From: Bacteroidales bacterium
GTDB taxonomy: Bacteria > Bacteroidota > Bacteroidia > Bacteroidales > VadinHA17
DNA length: 7,147 bases
Assembly (NCBI GenBank): GCA_017882245.1
Contig: JADGPV010000199.1
Coordinates: 1-7,147, forward strand
Direction of reading: 5' to 3'
Below the pieces are notes generated by a model. It did no database searches. It was not told where the DNA came from and was given only the letters and a program-made list of their open reading frames with translations. Positions 1-6,626 of this stretch are shown here, piece by piece. A program made the translations under genes and the position numbers. Every line of letters begins with the position of its first letter. Positions within the stretch are counted from its first letter, which is position 1.

Positions 1-1
1 G

Positions 2-313
2 CCGGTTGCAGATACTCTCCCTGTCGGAACACTGACTTTCAGAGCTGAGGCCCTGCGCTCAGCAAGGCCCCTTAAGCCTGACGTCATTGAAAGGATTGAG
101 CTGCTGGCAGGTGCCAGGGGACTGGACATGATTAAAAACTCCCGGGAAGAGACGGTGTATCTTATTGGTAATTTTATTACTTTTGAAAGCGCCGAAGAGT
201 ATGTGTCACTGCTTATACGTAACGGCTACAGCACGGCGAGGGTTGCAGCATACGTAGGCATGCAGGAGATACCTGTTGAGGCAGCAAAGGAATTATTAAA
301 TAAACCCGAATGA
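2..313 (+). CDS. C-terminal part of a SPOR-like domain protein (5' end outside window)
   Basis: The frame is open from the left edge to the TGA at 311-313, so this is the last ~103 codons of a longer gene. The ATG at 128 lies inside a continuous domain and is unlikely to be the true start. The visible part reads as one SPOR-like alpha/beta unit. A first strand (GTLTFRAEALRSA) is followed by a helix (KPDVIERIELL), then a second strand with the typical YLIGNF turn, a helix (TFESAEEYVSLLIRNGY) and a last strand (ARVAAYV), ending in a short EIPVEAAKELL tail. SPOR domains generally bind denuded peptidoglycan glycans, and in Bacteroidota they often end larger envelope proteins. The family call is by pattern only, and the missing N-terminus could carry any other domain. 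The stop overlaps the clpS start as ATGA, so the two genes are probably co-transcribed and translationally coupled. Confidence 0.55.
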   Translation, partial: PVADTLPVGTLTFRAEALRSARPLKPDVIERIELLAGARGLDMIKNSREETVYLIGNFITFESAEEYVSLLIRNGYSTARVAAYVGMQEIPVEAAKELLNKPE

Positions 314-579
314 CAAAAGGAGCACCATTCCCCTGGGGTAAAATGAGGGGACCGGAGGAAGAGAAATCGCTGCTTCTCATAAATGATGATATCAACTCAT
401 TTGACCATGTCATAAAATCGCTTGTCGATGTGTGCGGTCATGACGACGTGCAGGCCGAGCAATGCGCCTTTCTGACCCACTATAAGGGAGGGTGTATCAT
501 TAAAATGGGTGATGCTGTGACACTCGAGAAGATGAGCCTCCTTCTGCGGGAACTCAACCTCGATACCGTTGTTATTTGA
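310..579 (+). CDS. clpS: ClpS, ATP-dependent Clp protease adaptor
   Basis: ClpS is a small cytoplasmic adaptor that binds proteins with N-degron residues and hands them to the Clp AAA+ unfoldase (ClpA or ClpC) for degradation with ClpP. The 89-residue product has the whole family core. N25-D26-D27 in LLLINDDINSFDHVI match the asparagine and acidic residues that hold the substrate's N-terminal amine. The segment VCGHDDVQAEQCAFLTHYKG follows, with H57 at the conserved binding-pocket histidine. The VCGHD and AEQC wording is the form I associate with Bacteroidota. The start at 310 leaves a flexible ~20-residue N-terminal tail, as expected for a segment that engages the unfoldase. An ATG at 343 would leave only about 9 residues before the core and is less likely. 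No clear Shine-Dalgarno is present, and the ATGA overlap suggests coupling to the upstream gene. It ends 26 bases before the convergent peptidase gene. Confidence 0.95.
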   Translation: MTKGAPFPWGKMRGPEEEKSLLLINDDINSFDHVIKSLVDVCGHDDVQAEQCAFLTHYKGGCIIKMGDAVTLEKMSLLLRELNLDTVVI

Positions 580-605
580 GAATTCAGTATTTTCGGAGAT
601 AGCGG

Positions 606-1880
606 CTATTTTAGGTAAAACTTTATCATTTCCTCAATTGCATCCTGACATACCTCACAAAACGAATCTGCCTCGTTGCTCTTCATGCGGCAGTCAAACG
701 AAGGGCGATAAATACCTTTTGCTGCGTAACCTCCTCCTTCAAACAGTCCTGTGACACCGATATACCTTTTTTCGTTTGGTGTAGGGACAGGTACAGACTT
801 GGCTATAAGAGACTTCCACTTAGAATCAAAATTAACCCTGGTAGTAATATTAGGTTCCCATGGCTCGACGTTAAGGGGATAGTATTCTTCATAGGCAACC
901 TCCGAATTGTAATACTCATCTGCAAGTCCTGCAAACCCGTGTCCGAACTCATGAGTAAAAACCTGGGGAGTAAAGTGATGATCGGCTGTCACAGCGGTGT
1001 AATAGTTATATACACCACCGCCACCATACCTCGGGCTGTTAATGAGAACAACTATCTGATCATGCGGCGCAGCTGCAGCGAAATCGTTTACCTCGCTGAT
1101 ATCCTGGGTGGTCAGGTAGCGGTCGACGTCAAAAGTATAATAGCTTGAGTTCAGTGCAGTGTTGACATAAATGCCTTCCCCGGGAACATCAGTCCCGGAC
1201 TCCTGTGAGGGAACCTCTACTGCCCATATATTTATCCGGTCCTGGTACTTGTCAAAAGGAGCTTCCTGGAACAGGATATCAGCCATCCGCTTCACATCTG
1301 ACCTGAATTTAGCGGCCTCCTCCTTAGTATAACCCTCAGCAATGAACGCAATGTCAAGTGATGTGTGAGGGTCGCCGGTTCCGGATATTTTTGTGGCAAG
1401 TGCGGCGTCAGTCTTTTCCCTGTTGATGAAATAGTTTGCCGGGTCAATGGCAGTCTCGTAAAGTTTGCTGAACAGTCCGTCCCGGCCGCGTATGCTAAGG
1501 ACAAAATTGACCTTGTTCTTAGGGAAAGGGAATGTGGCTACCTCCTGAAAACTCTTTTCGATCTTTTTGGCTTCGGCAGTTGTCTGCCATTCCTGGTAAA
1601 GGGTGCAGAAACCGCGTGAATAGATCAGTGTTCCTGTAGCAGCATCAAAGACCTCATACCTGAAATTGCCAAAATTGAATTTGTCAGTAAGATTCGTAAG
1701 TGAACCTCCCCAGTATGGCTCTTCCCTGAGTGAGACAGGAAAAACCTTCGTTGTGACACTGTTTCCGGCAAGCAAAAAATCAAATCGCATGGTCCGGTCA
1801 GTGAAATAATCATCAAACGCCAGCTGTGCAGGTGATGTAAGCGACACAGCAAGCATCAGGCAAACCGGTATTAATCTCAT
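606..1880 (-). CDS. Secreted M64 family (IgA peptidase-type) zinc metallopeptidase
   Basis: The 424-residue product has a signal peptide (MRLIPVCLMLAVSLTSPA, likely cut after A18), so it is exported to the periplasm or beyond. Residues ~20-155 form a beta-rich region matching the N-terminal domain usual in Bacteroidota M64 proteins. Residues ~165-424 are the catalytic domain, opening with DIAFIAEGYTKEE, a characteristic M64 stretch. The zinc site is HEFGHGFAGLADEYY: H310 and H314 bind zinc, E311 is the catalytic base, and D321 is the probable third ligand (HExxHxxxGxxD). Near the end, C397, C408 and C411 lie in a pattern common in this family and may form a disulfide. Clostridial founders of the family cleave IgA, but most Bacteroidota members have no known substrate, so IgA cleavage should not be assumed. 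No C-terminal type IX sorting domain is visible, and the protein ends with the catalytic domain. The gene stands alone, convergent with clpS and divergent from the channel gene. Confidence 0.93.
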   Translation of the reverse strand: MRLIPVCLMLAVSLTSPAQLAFDDYFTDRTMRFDFLLAGNSVTTKVFPVSLREEPYWGGSLTNLTDKFNFGNFRYEVFDAATGTLIYSRGFCTLYQEWQTTAEAKKIEKSFQEVATFPFPKNKVNFVLSIRGRDGLFSKLYETAIDPANYFINREKTDAALATKISGTGDPHTSLDIAFIAEGYTKEEAAKFRSDVKRMADILFQEAPFDKYQDRINIWAVEVPSQESGTDVPGEGIYVNTALNSSYYTFDVDRYLTTQDISEVNDFAAAAPHDQIVVLINSPRYGGGGVYNYYTAVTADHHFTPQVFTHEFGHGFAGLADEYYNSEVAYEEYYPLNVEPWEPNITTRVNFDSKWKSLIAKSVPVPTPNEKRYIGVTGLFEGGGYAAKGIYRPSFDCRMKSNEADSFCEVCQDAIEEMIKFYLK

Positions 1881-1900
1881 TATTTCAATGTTTAGTATGG

Positions 1901-1908
1901 TAAAGATA
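1901..1908 (-). promoter_or_regulatory. Possible -7 promoter element for the M64 peptidase gene
   Basis: Read on the minus strand, this site is TATCTTTA, one base from the Bacteroidota -7 consensus TAnnTTTG. It lies 20 bases before the peptidase start codon, which would give a short leader. I could not find a TTG-type -33 element at the usual 19-21 base spacing, so this is a weak call. It lies in the 92-base gap between two divergent genes (1881-1972). No convincing TAnnTTTG match is visible for the channel gene on the plus strand, and I see no obvious operator palindrome in the gap. Confidence 0.25.
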
Positions 1909-1972
1909 CAAAAGAGGGGGCATAAAAAGAGATAATTCGTAATTTAACAGCCGATAATCAAAGAACAGAAAG

Positions 1973-3208
1973 ATGTTTCATTCAGTTGATCCCACTTTGC
2001 TCGTCAGAGGTTTCCTCGCAAATCTGGGATTGTCAGCAGGTACGATCTCGTGGATGAGCACCCTTATCATGGTTCTGGCAGTGTTTATCATTGCATGGCT
2101 CTCCAAGATTTTCGCAAAACTCGTTATCATGAGGGTTGTTACCTTCGCGGTAAAAAGATCAAAATCTACCTATGACGACAAGTTCCTTGAAACCAGGATG
2201 TTTCAAAGGCTTGCATGGATTGTCCCGGGCCTGGTAGTGTACTTTATGGCATCATGGCTGCTGCAGGACAGCCTGGGCTGGCTCACTATCGTGCATAAGA
2301 CAACAGAAGTTTATATTGTGGTTCTTGCCACCCTGTCAGTTTCATCATTTGTCGAGGGCTGGCATCAGGTTTATCTTATGCAGCCAATAGCAGGCGGCCG
2401 GTCGATCAAGCCATATGTTCAGGTTGTCAAGGTGCTCCTGATCTTTGCAGCCGCATTGGTGATAGCTTCTGTCCTGTTCAGGGTACCCTTTAATAATGTC
2501 ATTACCGGACTGGGCGTTGCCACGGCAGTGTTGGCTGTAGTGTTTAAAGATACGATCCTCGGACTGGTTGCAAGCATTCAGCTTTCAACTAATCATATGA
2601 TCCAGCTAGGCGATTGGATAACCATACCGGGGAGGAACATTGATGGCACGGTGAAAGATATAACGCTTTATACCGTTAAGGTCGAGAATTTTGACAAGAC
2701 AATAATGACGGTACCGACCTATGCGCTTATCTCAGAATCATTCCAGAACTGGAAGGGAATGGAGCAGGCAGGGGTGAGACGAATTAAACGTGATATACGC
2801 ATTGATGTCAGATTTATTACTTTTCTTACGCCTGAGCTTCTTGACAGGATAAGCAAGAAACCCTATATGGAGAAATGGCTCAAAGAGAACAGCGGGGAGA
2901 TTAAAGCACTGAAGGAGGGAGAGGCTACGTCACTCACAAACCTCGGGGCCTTCAGGGCATACATAACCGATTACCTGCTCCGGCATAAGAATATTGACGC
3001 AAAGCTTCCGGTCATGGTCCGTGATCTGCCAACCACAGAAACAGGGATGCCGGTAGAAATTTACTGTTTCAGCAGGATAAACCAATGGGTTCCTTATGAA
3101 GCCGTTCAATCGGCTATTATGGATTACATATTTGCTGTTGTTGGCCAGTTTGGCCTCAAAACTTTCCAGAACCCGGCAGGAACAGATTTCGAAACATTGA
3201 AAAAGTAA
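1973..3208 (+). CDS. ybdG: YbdG-type mechanosensitive ion channel (MscS family)
   Basis: This inner-membrane MscS-family protein is expected to open on membrane tension and release solutes during osmotic downshock. Its 411 residues are close to the 415 of E. coli YbdG. Hydrophobic segments at about 24-46, 79-98, 110-135 and 148-170 are followed by the pore helix at ~175-205 (GLGVATAVLAVVFKDTILG, then VASIQLS). The beta domain follows (LGDWITIPGRNIDGTVKDI, then TVPTYALISESFQNWKGM). The C-terminal region has YbdG hallmarks: VRRIKRDIRIDV, LGAFRAYITDYL, MPVEIYCF, and a closing FGLKTFQNPAGTDFETL. These match YbdG as I remember it and separate this protein from the shorter MscS itself. In E. coli YbdG gives a small-conductance activity and has been linked to osmotic sensing, and the same role here is inferred. 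The start at 1973 gives a full-length protein and has a weak purine tract (AGAAAG) just before it. The next gene begins 19 bases after the stop, so the two are probably co-transcribed. Confidence 0.93.
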   Translation: MFHSVDPTLLVRGFLANLGLSAGTISWMSTLIMVLAVFIIAWLSKIFAKLVIMRVVTFAVKRSKSTYDDKFLETRMFQRLAWIVPGLVVYFMASWLLQDSLGWLTIVHKTTEVYIVVLATLSVSSFVEGWHQVYLMQPIAGGRSIKPYVQVVKVLLIFAAALVIASVLFRVPFNNVITGLGVATAVLAVVFKDTILGLVASIQLSTNHMIQLGDWITIPGRNIDGTVKDITLYTVKVENFDKTIMTVPTYALISESFQNWKGMEQAGVRRIKRDIRIDVRFITFLTPELLDRISKKPYMEKWLKENSGEIKALKEGEATSLTNLGAFRAYITDYLLRHKNIDAKLPVMVRDLPTTETGMPVEIYCFSRINQWVPYEAVQSAIMDYIFAVVGQFGLKTFQNPAGTDFETLKK

Positions 3209-3227
3209 CCTCCTAATCATTTGAGAT

Positions 3228-4448
3228 ATGAATGCAAATTATAATGAGCGATTAAGCAGATTCATCAAATCTGGAATAAAAGATACTCCCATCACAGCCA
3301 GGCATGATCCCTTCTGGCAATCGCTCCGAGCCATGGGTACGGAGTTATGGCTTGATACCGGTGACATGATTGAGGCAGAGGCCAACTGGTGCGCGGAGAT
3401 GACTGCGCTGACCACAAACAACACCCTGCTCAATAATGAGATACAGAAAGGTATCTATGACGATTTCATTCCCTCAGCGGTCGATCTTGTGAAGAATTTA
3501 CCGGTCAGCGAGCAGATAAAGGAGATTGCTTTCATACTTAACGCCCGTCATGGCCTGCGCCTGGCGAAGAAATTCGGAGGCATGGTAAGTGTCGAACTGC
3601 ATACCGGAACCGCACATGATATTGAAGGCATAGTTGCTTATGGACAGCGCTTCAGGGAAATATGTCCTGAGCAGTTCATTGTTAAAGCCCCTTACACGCC
3701 GGAGGGCCTCATCGGTGCACGGCGCCTGCGCGAAAAGGGTGTCAGGGTAAACTTTACGCTTGAGTTCAGCGCCAGGCAAAATGCTCTGGCGACCATAGTG
3801 GCCAAACCGGACTTCGTAAACGTCTTCCTTGGCAGGATAGGAGCATTGATAGCTGATAATAAACTGGGTGACGGCAGCGGGGTGGGTGAGAACGCTGTCC
3901 TTTCATCACAGACGTGGGTTACGCGGTTGTCAGCAGGCAATAAGTGGCGGACGAAACAGATCGCGGCAAGCCTGAGGAACTATACCCAGCTTGAGCTCCT
4001 CGCAGGCACCGATGTTTATACAATACCGCCTAAGGTTGCGGCTGCAGGACGGAAATCACTCAGCGGCATCTTTAACAGCCGGCTGGGCACGCACTATGAT
4101 GTGCCTCTTAACGAGACCGCGAAAGGTTTAGGTTTTGAAAAGTTCTGGGAGGTACCTCACAGTGTCATTGATTTTGGTCAGGCGCTTGACAGGTATATGC
4201 CCAATACGGGTGAGGAATTAGTGATAAGGGCTCATGAGGCAGGACTGGGAGATATGTTTCCCCGAATGAGCAATGCTGATAATGAGCGCATTGCAGCTGA
4301 AAGCAAGATACCCGTTCTCTCTACCTGGAGAGAGAGGATTCTCTCCGGGGAACTGGCGCTCGATACTCTTCTTACACTTGCAGGTATAGCTTCATTTACT
4401 GCTGACCAGAAACAGCTGGATGACCGGGTAAAGGGGATAATTGGGTAA
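3228..4448 (+). CDS. tal: Divergent transaldolase with an internal insertion
   Basis: Transaldolase moves a three-carbon dihydroxyacetone unit between sugar phosphates in the non-oxidative pentose phosphate pathway, through a lysine Schiff base in a cytoplasmic TIM barrel. Aligned by eye to remembered E. coli TalB, most of the active site is present: D43 (LDTGD, TalB D17), N64 (LTTNN, N35), E123 (VSVEL, E96), Schiff-base K153 (FIVKAPYTPEG, K132), T177 (NFTLEFSA, T156), and S248/R250 (AASLRN, phosphate site S226/R228). F200 in VFLGRI matches TalB F178, which favours transaldolase over fructose-6-phosphate aldolase. The position of TalB S176 appears to be N198. The protein has 406 residues against about 317 for TalB. 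Roughly 20 of the extra residues are N-terminal, and ~65 lie between ~275 and 365, before a C-terminal helix (FTADQKQLDDRVKGIIG) that again resembles TalB. The start is the first ATG after the channel gene, and no Shine-Dalgarno is visible. It is probably co-transcribed with the channel gene. The exact sugar substrate is unproven. Confidence 0.85.
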   Translation: MNANYNERLSRFIKSGIKDTPITARHDPFWQSLRAMGTELWLDTGDMIEAEANWCAEMTALTTNNTLLNNEIQKGIYDDFIPSAVDLVKNLPVSEQIKEIAFILNARHGLRLAKKFGGMVSVELHTGTAHDIEGIVAYGQRFREICPEQFIVKAPYTPEGLIGARRLREKGVRVNFTLEFSARQNALATIVAKPDFVNVFLGRIGALIADNKLGDGSGVGENAVLSSQTWVTRLSAGNKWRTKQIAASLRNYTQLELLAGTDVYTIPPKVAAAGRKSLSGIFNSRLGTHYDVPLNETAKGLGFEKFWEVPHSVIDFGQALDRYMPNTGEELVIRAHEAGLGDMFPRMSNADNERIAAESKIPVLSTWRERILSGELALDTLLTLAGIASFTADQKQLDDRVKGIIG

Positions 4449-4490
4449 ATCTGAGGGTCGAAAGTCGGTTCTGATTTTGAATGTTAAACT

Positions 4491-4520
4491 CTCCCATTCC
4501 CCGATTCTCCGATTCTCCCC
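4491..4520. repeat. Short pyrimidine-rich tandem repeat between convergent genes
   Basis: In the 79-base gap between the convergent transaldolase and rlmB genes, CCGATTCT occurs twice in tandem (4501-4516). It is flanked by degenerate copies such as CCCATTCC before it and CTCCCC after it. The whole stretch is almost free of purines on the plus strand. No stem followed by a T-run is visible in the gap, so it is not a classical intrinsic terminator. Its role is unknown; it could be a simple slippage product or a dispersed intergenic repeat. Confidence 0.5.
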
Positions 4521-4527
4521 TTCTAAG

Positions 4528-5268
4528 TCAACCCCTTTGCCTCATCACTTCGTACAATACGATTCCCGCTGATACGGAGACATTGAGTGACTCAATCGCT
4601 CCTGAGATCGGAACAGAAACCTGAAGATCTGCCATGGCCAGAAGTTCGCGGCTGATGCCTTTTTCCTCAGAGCCAAGGATAATCACCAGGGGTCCGGTCA
4701 ACGCTGAACCGTCTATCTTGCTTCCGGCTTTCTCAGTGGCCGCAACAGCCCTGACGCCTGATTCCTTAAGATAAGTAAGGCATCTGGTAATGCTTTTCAC
4801 CCTGCATACCGGAAAGGTGCTTAACGCACCTGCCGATGCCTTCACCGCATCAGCAGATATCCGTGCTGAGTTTTTCTCCGGAATGATAACTGCATGCGCC
4901 CCAAGACATGAAGCTGAACGTACGATAGCTCCGAAATTACGTACATCGCTGACACCATCGAGCATCAGAAGCAGCGGTTCATGGCCCTCCTCAAAGATAT
5001 GAGGAAGCAGGTTTTCTATATCCTGAAACTCTATTGCTGAAAGCCATGCGATGACACCCTGGTGGTTCTTTCGGGTAATGTAATCGAGCTTTTCCTGCGG
5101 TACAACCTGCCATGGAACTCCCTTCCCGGCTATCAGCTTCATCAGCTCATAGTACAGTTCACCTCGCAGTCCCTGACGAACAAGAACGCGATCTATCTGT
5201 TTGTCTCCTTTTATCGCTTCCATGATAGGGTGCATGCCGAAGATAAATTCTTTTTCGCTGTACATCAT
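4528..5268 (-). CDS. rlmB: 23S rRNA (guanosine-2251-2'-O)-methyltransferase RlmB
   Basis: This SpoU-family (SPOUT) enzyme transfers methyl from S-adenosylmethionine to the 2'-OH of a guanosine in the peptidyl-transferase P-loop of 23S rRNA. The 246-residue product has the RlmB/TrmH-like N-terminal RNA-binding domain (residues 6-77, beginning FIFGMHPIMEAI). The trefoil-knot catalytic domain follows with all three motifs. Motif 1 is DGVSDVRNFGAIVRSA (N111, and R117 as the likely catalytic arginine). Motif 2 is LVIILGSEEKGIS (194-206, E201). Motif 3 is VPISGAIESLNVSVSAG (219-235). Length and N-terminal domain favour RlmB over tRNA TrmH, though a paralogue acting on another rRNA or tRNA site cannot be excluded. 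Two ATGs stand in tandem, and the first overlaps the TGA of the upstream GWxTD gene by four bases (ATGA). Expression is therefore likely coupled to that gene. No Shine-Dalgarno is evident. Confidence 0.93.
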   Translation of the reverse strand: MMYSEKEFIFGMHPIMEAIKGDKQIDRVLVRQGLRGELYYELMKLIAGKGVPWQVVPQEKLDYITRKNHQGVIAWLSAIEFQDIENLLPHIFEEGHEPLLLMLDGVSDVRNFGAIVRSASCLGAHAVIIPEKNSARISADAVKASAGALSTFPVCRVKSITRCLTYLKESGVRAVAATEKAGSKIDGSALTGPLVIILGSEEKGISRELLAMADLQVSVPISGAIESLNVSVSAGIVLYEVMRQRG

Positions 5269-6605
5269 TTCAGTTCTTCGGGATTATCAAGTCGGAACAC
5301 CTTGCCTTCACGCCATTTTGCTACAGCTATATCCCAGTAGCTAATGGGGGTGGAGGCCCTGTTCAGAACAAAATCATTGTCTGTGAAGACGCTTGTCTGT
5401 TTACGGAAGTTAAACCACAGAAACTCATCCGCAACAGTGTACTTTGACCCCCACCGGCTTTTCACGGGCGGTTTCCTGTAGCCCCAGCTCTCGCCTTCAG
5501 TATTCTTGTACAGCTTGTCAGGCGGTCCGTACAATATGTATATCATACCCCTGTCAGTCAGCCATCCGGCCTTGTAAGAGCTGAAGTAGTAATTGGAGAA
5601 CAGCGTCCGGTTATAATAGATCCTTATAAGTTCTTTTGACCTTTCAATGCTGCCTGTTCGGTGAAGCCAGAACTGATCAAGTGCGAGTTTGGGCTTCTCA
5701 GCAGTCAGCAGCGTATCCATCTCTTCCGGTGTGGCAAAATATGCCAGAGGGGGGATCATGGTCTCAGGACTGGTCATCGTGGGATGGTCAGAGCCGAAAT
5801 TAAACAGTACTAATCCTTCTCGTATAAGACTGTCAGGTGAAAAGAGGTAGATACCTTCCTTGGGGAACATCATTGGCAGGGTGTCTGAATAAGCCAGTGG
5901 AATTATCATCTCAGGCTCCGGAGAAAGTGTCACCTCAGGAAGTACTGTCGATGGTGGCGCAGGGAGCTCTTTGACAGCCTTGTAGTAGAAAAGCCATAAC
6001 GTGTCAGGCTGTAACGACGGAGCGAGAATATTAATATATTGATCCCTTTTAATAACATTACTTTGCAGCTCATTGCCGCTGAAGTAGTCACGGATCTTGT
6101 AGTTCAGTTTGCTGTATCTGCCCGTCCGTTCAAAATCAGTAAAGGTCTGTACTGTTCGTTGCCTGATAAGATCGATGATCTTTGTTTCCACCGAATACGA
6201 TTTGCCTTCGTAAGCCTTAAGAGGGACGTGGAAGATATACGCACCGCCAAACTCATCACGACTCAGATCATACTTGAACTGTGCCGTATCTGCCAGAATT
6301 CCCCCGAGGGTATTATCATAGAGCTTAACGGAGAGTAGTACTGAGGCCTTTGCCACCCCTTCGGGGTTAGCTTCACTGAATTGAAATTGACTTCTGGGGA
6401 TGCCAATCGATAGAACAGATGTTTCAGCATCCTCATTGAAGACTGAGATATCGGGTTTGAAGCCGTTCTTTGCAGGATTATAGATATACGACAGGTCTTT
6501 AGTGTCAGTAGCACTCTTCTGCTGTATAGAGCATGATGAGCCAAGCACCAGAATTATCGCTGCGGCTGTAAGGGCAGTCTTATTAACATTAAATCGTTTT
6601 AACAT
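5265..6605 (-). CDS. GWxTD-domain lipoprotein of unknown function
   Basis: The 446-residue product begins with a lipoprotein signal: basic MLKRFNVNK, hydrophobic ALTAAAIILVL, then GSSC with C25 as the likely lipidated cysteine. The lipobox is loose, as often seen in Bacteroidota, and the protein is probably anchored in the envelope. Residues ~40-210 look mainly beta-stranded. A proline-rich stretch (~213-237, ELPAPPSTVLPEVTLSPEPE) interrupts the chain. Residues ~305-445 form the conserved C-terminal domain, with the diagnostic GWLTD at 347-351 followed by MIYILYGPPD and later SWGYR and FLWFNF. The domain is named for this motif and, to my knowledge, has no established biochemical role. No catalytic triad or metal site is recognisable. 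The gene starts 21 bases after the thioesterase stop and overlaps rlmB by four bases, so the three are probably one transcript. That placement is the main clue to function but does not identify a partner. Confidence 0.88.
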   Translation of the reverse strand: MLKRFNVNKTALTAAAIILVLGSSCSIQQKSATDTKDLSYIYNPAKNGFKPDISVFNEDAETSVLSIGIPRSQFQFSEANPEGVAKASVLLSVKLYDNTLGGILADTAQFKYDLSRDEFGGAYIFHVPLKAYEGKSYSVETKIIDLIRQRTVQTFTDFERTGRYSKLNYKIRDYFSGNELQSNVIKRDQYINILAPSLQPDTLWLFYYKAVKELPAPPSTVLPEVTLSPEPEMIIPLAYSDTLPMMFPKEGIYLFSPDSLIREGLVLFNFGSDHPTMTSPETMIPPLAYFATPEEMDTLLTAEKPKLALDQFWLHRTGSIERSKELIRIYYNRTLFSNYYFSSYKAGWLTDRGMIYILYGPPDKLYKNTEGESWGYRKPPVKSRWGSKYTVADEFLWFNFRKQTSVFTDNDFVLNRASTPISYWDIAVAKWREGKVFRLDNPEELK

Positions 6606-6626
6606 GCTCTAAAGGTAATAAAGATT

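Noticed and set aside
569..754. 61-codon open frame starting at the end of clpS
   Set aside because: Most of it is antisense to the conserved cysteine-containing end of the M64 peptidase. The apparent CSSCG motif is a chance product of the other strand.
939..1148. 69-codon open frame on the plus strand
   Set aside because: It lies antisense to the catalytic domain of the M64 peptidase, and its translation has no recognisable features.
2930..3220. 96-codon open frame on the minus strand
   Set aside because: It lies antisense over the C-terminal part of the YbdG-type channel gene, which is strongly supported, and its product resembles no protein family I recognise.
4315..4346. Two alternative hairpins (TCTCTCT with AGAGAGA, or GGAGAG with CTCTCC)
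   Set aside because: They lie inside the transaldolase coding sequence over ordinary codons for STWRERILSG, are not followed by a T-run, and are low-complexity. A chance origin is the simplest explanation.
4449..4527. Intrinsic terminator between the convergent transaldolase and rlmB genes
   Set aside because: No GC-rich stem followed by a T-run could be found on either strand in this gap.
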